Shown here in pieces: positions 13,580 to 26,640 of a stretch of 64,000 nucleotides of DNA. Below the pieces are notes generated by a model. That model saw only the letters and a program-made list of their open reading frames with translations. It searched no databases and was not told the DNA's origin. Position numbers and translations under genes: made by a program. This DNA comes from Sphagnum compactum (lineage: Eukaryota > Bryophyta > Sphagnopsida > Sphagnales), in the NCBI GenBank assembly GCA_965153455.1, contig OZ234500.1:7564001-7628000 (forward strand). Reading direction: 5' to 3'. Position 1 is the first letter of the stretch; every line of letters starts with the position of its first letter.

Positions 13580-15745
13580 GACTACTGGTGCATTCCTATT
13601 TTGCTTCCAATTGATCGTGTTGTGGAAGGATCCAATGCACAAAACCCTAGTAAAATCATCATGGATATTCTCATGGTACTAGTGGTTTAATAAAAGTTGA
13701 AGTACCCAAAAGGTTATTGTGTTTTGGTGCAAATGGTGTGAGTACCTTTCAAGGTGTTCAACATGGAATTATAGTCCAAATTCAAGAGTGTTATGCTCTT
13801 TTGTTGAGTGGGATTCATTGTATGGCAAATCAAACTAATCTGAAAATCTAAACACTTTTTCATTTACCCATGGTGACATGACTACAAGATCTGCTACAAT
13901 CCCTTTTTTTTTCTATAAATCTCTAAAATGTCATTTGGAGTTTGTCAAACTTGGCCTAAATCATGGAAACAAAAGGTAACAAACTTTTTCACAACAGCAA
14001 AACTAAATGGATTAACATGTTGAATCCCATGAATCGTGTATTTGAGGAGTATCACTCGCTATTGGGTGAATGCAAGGTATGGTGGCTCACTTTTGGTGTC
14101 ACAGTGGTGTTTTTTGCTAGGTACCTTTTGCTCAAAAACATATGGTGAGTACTATATTTAAAAATCTATTAATTGAAAGTTGAATGTAACTAACAACTTT
14201 ATTATGAAGATATTTATGTAGTTTTTTATTGATTAAATGTTCATATTTAGTAGTAATAGACTTTTGAAGTTCAAAATTATGGATTGGTCAGTGACTGGAA
14301 TGATAGAAAATTGAAAGGTTCATCTTAAAATTTTATTCAAAATCATTTATAGTGACTTAGCATATGAATTAGAATGAAATAATACACTTTTGTGTGAAAA
14401 TTTTCCTTAAGAATCATAGCCAAATTCTACCTATGAACTTTTGAATGCCTTAAATGAATTCATATTTTCATAAGTCCATACCATTGATATTTTTCATTCA
14501 TTTTCAAATTTTTTTTAAGGTGCATATATTTGGAATCTCTCTAGAACTTTGATTAATATGAACTTTATTGTTTTTAATACATGGACTTTATTACCATTAA
14601 CTAATGGAACCATATAAAATTAAAAATTCAACACTAGAATGTGGACTTTTGTGGAATACAATTATTTTAAAAAGTGAACCACCATACTATGCATTTACCC
14701 TATTATTAAAAATGGCAATAGACTCAACAATTTTGCCCCAAACAACAAATAACTTGGATCAATTGTGTGATGTCCAAATGATGTTTGGATTGGTTAGCAT
14801 AATGCCTTTTTTGACCATAATTCACTTTCTCATCAAGTTTGCCCAATTACAGAATGTGTATGTTTGTGATTTCACAATTGCAGTTTCAATTTGTAAATTG
14901 GATTTGTTTCAATTGTATTGTGATTAGATATCTACATTTCAAAGGGATGCATTCAAGTTCTTTAATTGTTTGGTGGATTCCACTCATGGGACCATCTCAA
15001 TGAAATGGATCACAAATCTAAACACTAAAGTTGATCACCTTACTTTTGATTTTGGGCATTAGCATATATGCGCCAAGTTGAAAGACCAGGCCTTTGGTCA
15101 CATATCTTTTGTCATTCCAAAGGTTTATGCAAAGGCTATTGCAAAGGTTAAAGCTTTCTATATATTTATTGTCGATAACTTAATAAATGAATTGGGTAAT
15201 CACTCCTTTCTAATGAATTAATGGATGTTCTTAGCATGGTTTATCCCTGGTAATGGTTAGGCCTTATCCCTAAACCACCATTGTAGCTACATTTGAATGT
15301 TATCAAGGCATTCTATTGTGTGCCCAAGAAGTGTGCCATTGGTTCTGTTGACGTATGTATTCCACTTGTGTTGGATTATGCAACCCTTGATTTACAACGT
15401 TTTCTATTTGTTTTTTATGATGAAAAATAATTCCACGGTGGCTATGGCTAAGCTTTGTACTTGTAACCCTTTGACATGGTTGTGGAGGCAATTGACATCT
15501 TCCTAAATTATTACACACAAAATTTCAAAATGTATCAAATTAGTTGAAATTACAATTGTCTAAATCATTAGTTTAGTGGAAGATGAACGATGTTTTTATA
15601 CATTCAATTTTACAAAGGCCAAGTTAAGGAACAAGTTAATGACCTATTTAGACTAGTCATTTGTATGTTTGCTCAAAAGTTTTATATTCTTGAGAAATTC
15701 TTTTACAATCAATCCATTGAGGAGTGGAAAATTACTTGCATGTGA
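13580..15745 (+). pseudogene. Decayed hAT-type (DUF4371/hAT_C-like) transposase
   Basis: Peptides of a hAT-like transposase appear in order but in shifting frames with stops. At about 13706-13840 there is LLCFGANGVSTFQGVQHG followed by SGIHCMANQTN, equivalent to the GxDGAS...HCxAH core of DUF4371-type hAT proteins. At 13963-14090 there is KTKWINMLNPMNRVFEEY, the RW-ML..P block. At about 14755-14925 there is LCDVQMMFG followed by IKFAQLQNVYVC. At 14940-15170 and 15297-15510 more core sequence follows. At about 15562-15650 there is VEDERCFYTFN then AKLRNKLMTYLD, the C-terminal hAT dimerisation signature. The Asp expected in GADG is Asn here and HCxAH reads HCMAN, so it is catalytically dead as well as frameshifted. 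Terminal inverted repeats were not found. Confidence 0.75.
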
Positions 15746-17760
15746 TATGCATGAGTTGCTCTTTGGCCAATGGCGACCTATAAGTAGGTAGACTTCTCTC
15801 CTACCTTATTGGGTCTTGATTTTTGAACATTTTTTTTTCTTTGATGAATTAGGATCATGGTTTAAGTTTAATTGGTTTCTTGCTTTGTTTTTCAAGATGT
15901 TGCAAACACATTAGAACTTGGAAGGTTCAATGATTTTTGTTTCCATGATTTGGTCACTTTGCCTTGTTCATTTTTATCCCTAAATTCAAGTTGGCTACTA
16001 GAATTAGGACGTCAAGTTGCAACTAGTTATTGGGGCTCACTATCAAGCTACAAATGTCATATTTATGCATCCTAAACTTGTTGTGAATACTAAAGTGGTT
16101 TGTTTGTGTAGGTTCACCATGTGTTATAGTGGGCAAGGCCAGTTTGGTTAGGGTTTAACATGTGGAAAAATGTGTTTTTCTGATGTGAATTCAAACAATT
16201 TTGTTAACCTTTTAAGAAATATTTGTTAATTTTTTATATTGTTTTGGCAACTTGTTGTTTGGGGCTGAACTGTTGACTTAATAATGATCTAGACATTAGT
16301 GCATTCAAATAATGGTAGTTCATTGAGTTACAAAATAGGTTTAGTGTCATTTTAAGACTAAATCCAAAGGTGATGAAATAATTTTTTTATCTTTTTGTTT
16401 AGTGATGCATATGCACTTGACATCACCACAATTTATCCCATAAAGTTTGCCCAAAATTCAAAGTTGAATTATCATAACCTAAAAGTTAAAACTTAGTTTT
16501 CATACATTTCAAAAACCTTATAACTAAAGAATTTGGACATGTTTTAAAAGGGATAGCAACATGGTCTAGGTGTGAATTCCAATTTTAGCAAGAGACAATT
16601 TCACAATCTAAATCCATATCTAAAAAACTTAACTTAAAGACTTGTTCCATACCCTAAACCTACCAACACTACTTGAAACACCATTGTTTGATTTGTTTCA
16701 AGGTTTTGTTTTGTTTTGTCATTTTCCTTAACAAAAGCCAATGTACACACTTCTTAAGATGTTCAAAGTGATTTTACAAATTGTTTGACAGAATTTTTAA
16801 CAACATGAATACAAATGGTGTATTGCAATTTACAATGTGCATGTAATTTGATGTAATTATATTATTATTTATGTAATTACTTTTAAGGGTTAAGTTTGGT
16901 GATTGGATTTCATAATTTACTTATGGTTTGGTCATAGTTTCAATTAATGTGCATGACTCACACAAGTGTAATCAATGTTTAATTTTTCTCGCTTAGAAGT
17001 GATAATTTAATTTTGTGTTGAAAGTATAAGATTTTTTTGTATAGTAAGATTAATAATATATCATTGGAACATGTGATGTAACTTGAAAAATATCTTACAA
17101 ATAATAAACTCTCAAAAACATTCATTAAGCATTGTAACGCATGTTTTTTAACATTAAAAAGGCACATAAATAGACTTCAAAACTTTTGAAATTTATATTA
17201 TATTGAAAAAATTTATATAAACCTTGACATAATAATATTTTAAGAATTATTAAAAATTTGAAGAATTTTTTGAAGACTTTTTTTTTAATATTATCTTGAA
17301 AGCAATTCCAAAAATATGCGATCGTAACTTGTGTTATCCCGTTTACACCCACACATGATAATTCATGTGAAAAGTCTTTGTCACATTAATGTGCATGTTG
17401 AATCACATGGGGAGCCATGTGATATGTAAACTTTACGAATTTTTTTGTTTAGTTTCTTTTTGGTTAATACGTAAATGAGTGTTTGTAACCTTTGAAAACA
17501 CTTTCACTTGAAGAGAACAACTTGTTATATGGATACAAAATTTCATGAAATTGAATTGTGAAAGGAATTGCGAAAGGAATTGAGATTTTTGTTTCCAAAG
17601 GTTTTGGCATAGTTTGTGATTGTGTGAAATCTATGGTAAGAGAATGCTGTGGCATAATAGTTACAAATAAAAAATAAAAAGATGAAAGGATATTTGTGTA
17701 AACAAAAACATAAATTTTTATAACTATGAAATAAACATACATAATTTCGATCCTACACCC
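15746..17760. other. AT-rich intergenic DNA, no gene seen
   Basis: Only short frames, none resembling a known protein. The 16980-17350 interval is especially A/T-rich. No tandem array or transposon end recognised. Confidence 0.55.
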
Positions 17761-19330
17761 ACTTGTTGGTCTACATGCACATACTAATTATGAAGCCACT
17801 TACCACATTTATCTATCTTACATTCATGCAATGTCCTAGCATTGATCGATTTGAAAATTCTTGGAAGTCTATGACTGCACATGTGGATGGAAGGCCTGGG
17901 TCTTCAGTCCACTGCCTAGCATCCGGATTCTGGAACCCTGATCCTGTTACACTTTCCCCCTTAGTCTCAACCACAAGGGAAGGAAATAAATGGGGTGGCA
18001 GATGGCAATGATGATATGAATATGTTACACAAATTGACGGTTATGGATATGTTTGGTGATTATTCACATGGCATCACAGTACGAGGGGAGTTCCTAGTGC
18101 TTTTTTTCTGACAAATTATCACCAGATTTTTACTCTTTTTAAAGGGCTCCTATCATTACAAAGGAAAAATCAGGGGGTTAATTATTTACAATAGTCTACA
18201 AGAGACAGAAAACTTTTTTTTTGTTTTTTTGGGGGAGGGTGTCGCCATATTTATGTCTATTGGCTACAGTCTAAAGGAATACAGTGGCCAACCTGGCGAA
18301 ATCTGTCTGAATCTGCTTAGGGATGCTCGCCACCCTGGCTCCATCAGGGAATTATTTGTTTTCCAACAGCGCCCTTGTGTGGATGGAGTCGGTTTGTTAC
18401 AAATGTGTCGTATGAAAGAGGAGAAGTTGCATTTCTGATCCGCCTGCGTTTTGCTGATGTTGAGAGGATTAGGGTTTGAGAAATCCTGACCAATCGTGTG
18501 AAGCAAACCAGTCACCCAAAACTTGTCAATACTTACTGCCTTTTGTGTCAAACCTCAGAAGTTGTTCCATAGATGTGAGGAATTTTCTGGATACCCATCC
18601 TCAGACGAGAAGTTTAGTTTTATTCTATTCCTTTTCTTGTTCAATTCCAGCTTTTGGGGAGGGAAGGGTGGGCAGGGCAAATAAGCAGTTTAGTCAAAAG
18701 GAGTGGCTTCAACCCTCCTATCCTCAGAAATGAACCTTTAACACCTCTATTCCGTCACTTCTTCCAAATAAAGCATTTGGGGTGGGGGTGAAAGAGCAGT
18801 TTACTCAAAAGCAGTATCCATCATCCTCAGGGTCTGGGGATGAACCAGTACCTACATGGCACGCAGGTCCAAAAATATTGGTTGCTTCTTAGTATTGTAT
18901 ACATCCCATTAAAAGACTAAGTTTAGATCATGGTCCTCAATAGCAAATTTAACATTTCCTTGGTTAAATGTAGTTGCTCCCAGGCCTCACTCGAGAAGGT
19001 GAAGGTACCAGCGAAGGTACTGGTTCACCCTTGCTTGCCCAAATATCCTTTGGGGAAGGAACTTCCCAATTGACATGTGGTAACCCACATGTGGAACCCT
19101 TGATTCAAGTTGCAATAGGGTGCAGTCCAATGTTGTTACTTGGGAATATGGATAAGAAGGAAGCCTCCATTTGTTGATTCCACCAGATCATGAGGAGACC
19201 ACGACTGGGACCTCCATTAGAGGCATGACTCCATCCTCAGTCATCCCCTTTATGTCCAGATGGTTGGACTTAGCCTAAACACTCAACAGGGTACCAACAG
19301 GAAAATCCAGGTCAACACAAGGGTCCATAC
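17761..19330. other. Mixed-composition intergenic DNA with a diverged tandem duplication
   Basis: The segment at about 18655-18737 (gggagggaagggtgggcagg ... tcctcagaaatgaacc) is repeated at about 18778-18847 (ggggtgggggtgaaagagca ... tcctcagggtctggggatgaacc). Both copies contain agcagttta(g/c)tcaaaa, so the period is roughly 115 bp. Composition is closer to genic DNA than the surroundings, but no frame is recognisable. Confidence 0.4.
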
Positions 19331-19678
19331 CAGTGTTGTTCCACTTATTTGATTTTTTAAATAACCAGTGGTTTCAGTTCTTGAAATTCTTTCATAAACA
19401 AAGAGCTGTCAGTTCCCACTTATTTTTGGGGAAAATCAGACTCAGAGAATCACCAGTTCCAGTTATTTTAGAAACATAAAAGAACTGGCAGTTTTCGTAA
19501 AGAACCAGCAAAGAATCAAGGTCAAATGGTGGTTTTCTAAATTAATTTTTTTGAGGACCATGGTTATATAGCAAACCCAGTTCTTTGAATTTTTTCATCC
19601 CTGTCAAGTAAGTGGGTACATACCCAAGTTGATAACCAGTGAGTATCTATTGCAGATTCAAATAACCACACAACACTG
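19331..19678. mobile_element. hAT-like MITE, 348 bp, TIR CAGTGTTGT
   Basis: The left end CAGTGTTGTTCCACTTATTT and the right end, read in reverse complement as CAGTGTTGTGTGGTTATTTG, form a terminal inverted repeat of about 22 bp with a few mismatches. The tips fit the hAT consensus YARNG. Flanking octamers gtccatac (19323-19330) and cttcatat (19679-19686) match at 5 of 8 positions, consistent with an old 8-bp duplication. The interior is non-coding, with repeated ccagttcc/ggttttc words. A related right end occurs near 43020. Confidence 0.7.
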
Positions 19679-19686
19679 CTTCATAT

Positions 19687-20075
19687 CAGTGTTGGGCGGT
19701 TTTTTACTTTTATGAACAACCTCCAATTCCAGTTCTGAAAATTAAATTAGAACTATCTTGGTTTTGGTCTCACATATAAATGGAACCAAGAAATCGGTTT
19801 TGGGTTGGATTCTTCAAAGAAAAATTTCTAGTTTTGGTTCCAGCTTGCATTTTGAAAATTGGACCAGTTTTTGGTCTGGTTCATACTAACCCAGACTGCA
19901 ACCAAAGGGTAATTGTCAAATAACCTCTGGTTCTAGTCACAAAAAATATCAGTTCTAGTTTTAGTTCCACACCTAAATAGATTCAAAAAACCAATTCCAA
20001 TTATGGTTTCGAAAATTAGACCCAGTTTTGGTTTGGTTCTTACTAAAATGGAACTAGTAATTCTTACCCAACAAA
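19687..20075. mobile_element. hAT-like MITE, second family, abutting the previous element
   Basis: The left end CAGTGTTGGGCGGTT begins only 8 bp after the right end of the preceding MITE. The right end near 20066-20075 reads ttacccaacaaat, whose complement is TGTTGGGTAA. The interior is rich in aaccagttttggttcta-type words. The right-hand part, reverse-complemented, matches 26290-26340 (gggtctgattttctgaaccaaaactgg). Related copies lie at 26263-26640 and 33819-34242. Non-coding. Confidence 0.6.
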
Positions 20076-20700
20076 TTTACTCACCCAAGAGTGATCCATT
20101 ATTCATACCATTATTGGCCAGATATTGGCTTTTGACCCAATTATCAACCAGAACCAAAGTCCACAGCAGGATACTAAGACTCTATAATGGGTCTCACAAA
20201 ACTTAGAAGCCTAGTTACTTTATACCCTGCGATTGTCCCCATGGTCAAGGAAATCAAGGAAGAACTGACCAACATTGGTTTTAGATTGTTGACTACTTAC
20301 CAGTTAACTTTATTGTGTCCACCCCAACTGCATTATCTAAATGTTATGGTAGTAAAAGTGATCTCCGTTTGAAGTTGGGACCCAAATAGTTCCTATGCAT
20401 GAAGATGTTTGGCAAGTTCTCTCTTAGAATATTCCTATCTTTTATTATTTTTCTCTGAGAAATGATTTTGATTCTAAAACATGTGCCTCCTCCTCAGAGA
20501 AATGATGTTGGTTCTAAAAAAATGAGTCTTGGACAACAGCATCAACTTTGATGTTGATTATGATTAGATTAATTAAGAGCCACCTCTATGAAATTGCACA
20601 CCTTGTGAAGAAAATATTTTTCATAAATATAGAAGCTGATCGGCAAGATGTAATATGCAAATTGTACTTCAATTTCATTCATCTATTTGTAAGGATCACA
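20076..20700. other. Intergenic DNA, no gene seen
   Basis: Two overlapping frames of 60-67 codons at 20003-20372 have no recognisable motif. The phrase ctcctcagagaaatgatg(t/a)tgg(t)tctaaaa recurs at about 20452 and 20492, a short local duplication. Confidence 0.45.
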
Positions 20701-23700
20701 TGTTAGGCACAAAATTAGCACATCTTATCCTAAATCACTCCCCCCGCCAAATGAAGAACATCCAAGAGGTGTCATAGTTACATAATCATCCTTCTACCCC
20801 TATGTAAGTATTTCACTGCAGTCACAAACTCATCTCATTAACCAATTAACTCCTTTTTTATTCTTATCTTACTAGTCCTAGAACCAATTTTCTGCACCTC
20901 TTCCTTCATTTGTGCTTAAGTGGAACAATGCCTAAAGGCCTCCCTTGAACGACCACCATCACTAACTAGTGATGCCTCGACCTCCATCTCAATCGTGCTG
21001 CTTGGTTGGGCGTATCTTGAAAGTTCACCTCCTCATGTTCCATGAAACATCTCACGTAGGTGGAGGGGGGGTGTCTTGCGTTAACCATAAGGGGGACTAG
21101 AAGGTGGTTTAAGATAACATCCGGTTCTCCCTATCTTCGCCCCCTTTTCCAATAATGTTAGTTAATTATTGGAAAAGGGGGCGAAGATAGGGTGAAGGAT
21201 GTTTCTTAAAACCTTCTAGCAATTATGGTTAAAGCAAGACAATACTAGTGGTGTTTCCATGGAACAAGAGGATGAGAATTAATGTTGATTTCTTTTTTTT
21301 CTTTTTAAATGATGAATGGGGTGTGAGGGGTTTTGAGGAAAAGGGAGTGATGATGATGGTTGTAAGGAGAGGCATGGGACCTTGTGTATCATGAGAGTGC
21401 AAGGTAGGTGAAGGTGGAAGCTACTACATCATGAAGAAGCTAGCTTTTCAAGGGGGCAGTCAACTCAACATTTATTTTGGTGAATGGTGGCGGTTGTGGC
21501 AATGCAAGTGGAGGAGGAAATTCACAACAAGGTGACTAGGGGGCGGATGGTGAAGGCCAAGAAAAGGTACTTAAATTGTTGCTAAAATGAAGAGCTAGGA
21601 ATAAAAAAGAAGATGGAGTTGGGTTTGTTGGTTGTTGGCCTAAAAGTAATGCAAGTGATGGTTTGCCCTCTTGTGAATACATGAGAACCAATGAACTCAA
21701 AGTGAGTTATGGACCACTAAAGTGAGGGTGTGAAGGGTTGGTTGAGGTGAATTAGGAAACTCTAAAAGTGTATGTAGTAGGAGAAATAAAAGTTGTGGTA
21801 ATGGAAGGCAGATAAAAACCAGGTTAAGAGGTAGTTAGAGCAAGGAGTGGGAAGACTTGTATGTAAAGCACCACCTTGTAACCTTTTTCTTTTGAAGCTG
21901 TGAAATTTGTTGTGCACCAAGATTCGTTGGAATTCATGAGTAATGTTGCTTGCATCAATGTGCCAAAGTTAAAATTGTAATTGGTTAAGTGAAAGAAGAC
22001 ACAATGAGGTAAAAGGAATTAAGACAACTATTTGCAGTAGACAGGAGAAGGAACTATAACTTGTAAGAACTAAAAAAGGCCATTGTTAGAAAAAATAAGG
22101 GTGTGGAATTTAGGTAACCAGCTTGGATTCATGGTTAGTGATGTTCACATACATATGCATAGGTTAAGGTTGTAGCTAGGTAAGAAAGGGGAACAAAAGG
22201 TGGTAATAAAAAATAAGGTAACAAGATAAACAAATTATAACTAAGACTAGAAAAGACAATTGGTAGAAAGAATAGGGTTATGGATTCTAGGTAATGAGCT
22301 GTGATTCCTCCGTTTGATCATCCACAAGGTGATAAGGGGGAGTGGCCTAGGTTAAGGTGTTAGGTAGGTGTTAAATTTGCATTTAACATTGATGATATTT
22401 GGCAATGGTGAAGCTTGGTGGGAAGAGTTGGTGAAGAGGAACACAATGGAAAATATTAAAAAAAACACCTTGCTGAAGCTAACTACCAAATTTTATAGAG
22501 TTTGAAGACCTAAGATAGACAAGATTTGTATGTTTTTTATGTTACAATATTGGGAAAAAATCTACATGTTTAGTTTTTGTACTAGATTCTAGAGTTTTTT
22601 CATTGTGCACTAGAATTTTAGAATGGAACTATAAGAAAAACAACATAAATAAAATATGTGCATCTAGTGAAGGTGATGAAAGATCCTAGGGGACAAAAAG
22701 ACTAGTCTATATATATGGCATCATAATCATGGGTTAGCAAAAGTGTTGGGTGCTTCAAAGTGAAAAACTTGGGAATTCATGATCAAGAATAGACCCAAAT
22801 AATTGGGAACCCTAGGGAGATGGGTTTTTCATTGCATAAAAAATCTCAGGAAAAGTGGGATCTATAGATTGGTCTCAATGCTTAAACAAATTATCTATTG
22901 AATTTGCTTGAAAATAAAAGTGGGTTAGCAAGTATTTTCCACAAAATAGATGGGTTACCAAATGCCAAAAGAAGACCAATATGATAACCAATGGAAAGAT
23001 GTCAAAAGCTATTTAATCCACGAGATCACATTATTACTATGTTGTTTTGAGTTATGCAGGTCATTTCTTTAGGACTACTAGTTGCAATGATTTACTTGCT
23101 GATGTTGGAACATCTGACTAAAATAAAAAAGAATTCCATCATTTGTGTTGTCAAATAATGCACAATTTTTGTTGTCATTGATATGACCATTAGGAACTAT
23201 TGTTAAGCACAAAATTAGCACATACTTAACACCTTGACCTAGGCCACTCCCCCTACCCCTCGGAAAACATTCAAAAAGGTGTCACAATTTGTTAACCAGA
23301 TTTTTAACCCTTTCCTTTTCTATGTACCCTAATTATTTCACTAATTATTTTCAACTTACTCCTTTGAGAAATTATTTTATAAATGCAATGGTCTTAATGT
23401 ATTAAGAAGCAAGTAAGAGATGAGGTTATATTCATTTCACCTGAGTTGTCTCCCTTTTTTTACTTTCTACTTAGAACAACATAACCAACATAATGTAAAG
23501 GTTTTGGCTTTTGCCAAGTAGAATCCTCCCTTTTAACAACCCCCCCCTTTTTGTATTTCTTTTATGTTTGCTCTAGACATCAATCCTACCTCTACTTGCA
23601 AACCTTTTCACCTTTTTAAAAATTTAACTAGCCACAACCCTAAACCAAAAAACAATCATACAAGCACCATCATACAGGGAATTTAGTAAATCTTTCATAA

Positions 23701-24720
23701 AACATTTCTTACATCTCAAGGAAAAGGGTTACAATGCATCTGTCAATTTTGAGCTTCCAATTCCTTTCCCTACCTAAATTTCTAACCTTATTTCTGTGTT
23801 GGTTCCTTTTACTAACAACCTTATTTCCTTACTACCTACACTTCAAAGGTTTTTTGCCATACCCCAAAATAACCTTTGATGCACTACCTCTGCAAGACTT
23901 CCCCTTAGTTTCTTCTTCCTTTGCCTTCATAAAAGGGCAGACCTTCAATTTCCATTCTTAGGTCTAACAACCCCCCTTTCCAGGCTCCTTCCCCCTTTTT
24001 TACTCCTACTTCTTCTATCTGGCAACAAGCTTAAATACCTTTATTTATTTCTCCACCATTTGCTTCCATTAATAACAGTCATGAAGCTTCCACTTGAGGA
24101 ACCACCATCACCATCTCTTGAGGATCCTACTTCATCCCTCCAGGGGGGTTGTTGATTTGAGTGTGTCTTGATAAACTTGCTCATCCATGATGTTGTAACC
24201 CCCTTCACCTACCTTGCCCCTCTCATGATGTGCCAAATCCCCCCCCCAACCTCAAAAATCACAACATCGTCCCTTTTCCTTTGTCATAACCCTTCATGCC
24301 ACACTCATTAATTTGGAAGTGGAAAGAAAGGTCAGCAATGACTTCCTTCCCTTTTAACTTCATGAAAAAACTATTGTTACTATTCTGTTTTAACCTTAAT
24401 TGCTAGAAGCTTTTGAGAAACACCCTCCACCCTATTCCTACCTTTTTATTTAGTGTGTTTAACCAGTCTAAGGCAAGGATATGATAACCCTGCCTTGCCC
24501 TAATTTGGTTAGCTTACCACCCCCTTATCCTAACCAAGCCACCCACCCCCCAAATCTAATTGGGATAAAGACACACACCTTAACCTGCTCCCTTGGACTT
24601 AAAATTACCTTAAAACTTTTTTAGCCATCTTACATTCCTTTAATCAAAATTGAATTAGGCTAATTTAGGCCCAACAACTATGAAATAGTACGTTATTGTG
24701 AGAGTGTTACAACCTTTTTT
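20700..24720. repeat. Multi-copy repeat cluster in direct and inverted orientation
   Basis: Segment 20703-20790 (gcacaaaattagcacat ... cactccccc ... aggtgtcata) is repeated directly at 23211-23300. Segment 21381-21440 (tatcatgagagtgcaaggta ... acatcatgaagaagc) reappears inverted at 24176-24236, with roughly four-fifths identity by eye. The 20895-21000 text (ccaccatcactaactag ... gatgcctcgac) resembles 24095-24140. The cluster therefore holds several decayed copies of one element or duplicated block. I found no coding sequence in it. C- and G-homopolymer tracts are frequent on opposite strands in the two halves, as expected of inverted copies. Confidence 0.55.
21031..21274. repeat. Long hairpin: perfect 28-bp stem inside a roughly 110-bp imperfect stem
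   Basis: The inner arms 21129-21156 and 21165-21192 are perfectly complementary (left arm starts CCCTATCTTCGCCCCCTTTT) around an 8-nt loop, gttagtta. Complementarity continues outward with indels: ttaaccataa...ctagaagg...aaga(t)aacatcc on the left pairs with the complement on the right, out to cctcatgttccatg (21031) and catggaacaagagg (21258-21272). Transcripts would fold into a long double-stranded RNA. It is a foldback transposon or the centre of the inverted repeat cluster around it. Confidence 0.75.
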
Positions 24721-26260
24721 TTTGAATTTTTTGCTTGCTATGTAGTAATCTTAAATGGGTTCTTTAATTGAATGGTAAGTTAACACTTAAAACTAATGTT
24801 CATTCCCCTCCATTTTCCCCTCCACTTAAACCCCCTCCCTTTGTCCATGTTTTCTACAAATATTTCATTTACAAAACAACTTGCTCATGTCTCAAGAACA
24901 CAAAAACTCTAATAAAAAAAGCATGGAGTTCCTTGGCACCAATCTCTCCAACTATGAGGATGAGGAATTTGAAATTATAAGCAAAATTGAGCCTATCATT
25001 TCAATTTTTGAAGATCCTAATCTTTTATGATCAAATTTTTTTAACTAGATGAGTTTTGCAAACTCACAAACTTGAGAGGAACCATGTGACCTGTGGAACA
25101 TAGCTTGTTGCAAGAACTTGTAGCAGCTTGAAAATGAAAAAAACAAGAGCTTGCTAGTGAAAAATGAGGTGAAGAAGACTCCAACAAAAAGGATGTTTTG
25201 TGCACATCACAAAAAATGAAAAGAACAGCCAAATATTTCTAAACATTAACATTATGTGTGAATCATCATCATGCAAGGACACATTTTTTTACTTTCCAAA
25301 CCCTACAAACACCAATAGATTTGAATAGGGAGTCCTAGTGTTAGGTAGCATCACGGTTAGTGACAACTCCTTGCTGTTATCTTAGTCTTAGAGGTGTTAA
25401 CATCTTAGATGCTAACATTGGGTCCGAATGTAAGATTACCTCAACAATTCCCAATGTCGACTTCTCTTTAAGCAAAGAGCAAAGTTATTAGCAACTTTCA
25501 TTTCTCGAAATTTTGTGAGCATTAAATGTATAGTCTTTTTTATGTGCACCAACCAAGAAATTATTATTCTTTACTTAGAACATTTTTTCTTATATTTTTC
25601 ATTTTCACTTTTGGGCATTTCAGTGGCCACCTCCTCCCACCAATGAGGGGCCCTTTGCCCTTGAATGGATCATTGTTGGTCAAGATTTTACCTACCAACA
25701 CAGAAATGAGGCATGTGTGCTGCTTGCCTGTGTGCAAAGTGAATCATGTGCCTATCATCTAGTGGACCAATTTTTGTTTTAAACTTGAAGTCCTTATTAC
25801 CTCCAGGGGTGCATTGTGTGCCAATGGATTAACATTTTTTCTTTTTTGTGGGATTCTGTGCATCATTTTAAAAAATCTCTTGTGAGATGGCACCCAAATC
25901 TCACCAACATAGTGAAAGCTTCTTGATTGTGGAGATCCAGATACCTGTTTGCAACAACAAAAGTTAGGAAACATACGAACTAACTCCCTCTCAGGACTGA
26001 AAACAATTGTTCTTTAAGTCCCATTCCCAAGCCACTTTACAACACCACACTGAGGGTGCCATTCGTCCTGTGCACACCAGCCTTCTTTATAAACCTTAGG
26101 CAGCCAGCTTCTGTATAAAAGAATCAGGCCCTTATGTAGTTATAGCATAGCCCTCATCAATGGGAATTCTCAAGGCCAATGTTGGTGTGCACCAAACCCT
26201 AGATGCCATCCTCATGACACCAGCCTTATTTGTGTACCATCTACAGTTTACCCCAATGTT
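24721..26260. other. Intergenic DNA, no gene seen
   Basis: Several frames of 60-78 codons but no recognisable motif. Composition is AT-rich with few CpG. No RNA gene or clear repeat identified. Confidence 0.5.
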
Positions 26261-26262
26261 GG

Positions 26263-26640
26263 GTGGTTCCAGTACCAATTAGTAAGAATTGAATTGAAAA
26301 TGGGTCTGATTTTCTGAACCAAAACTGGAATAGGAGTTTTTTTTTGTTAAATACACACAACCAGATTTGATTTTTTAAAAGAACCAGGTTCCCATTCCAT
26401 TTAGGCTATGTGTGGAACCAAAACTGGAACAGAACCAAGATAGATGTTTTTGTAAAATGCAATTAACTTGAACCAAGGGTAATTGCCAGTTAATTGTCAG
26501 GTCTGGTCTGGGATAACAACTGGACTGGAACAGGGTCTGATTTTCAGAACTGGAATCAGGATTATTTTTTTTTCAAGAATCAAACTTGGAACCAGAGTCT
26601 TTTTTTTAAAAACATTTTAGAACAAGAACTTGAGGTTAAG
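26263..26640. mobile_element. hAT-like MITE copy (same family as 19687-20075), right end unclear
   Basis: It starts AATGTTGGGTGGTTCC, a variant of the cagtgttgggcggtt tip, and continues with gaaccaaaactgg and tggaaccaaaactggaacag words typical of this family. Part of it is the reverse complement of 20000-20060. The right terminal repeat is not visible, so the copy is truncated or decayed. Confidence 0.5.
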
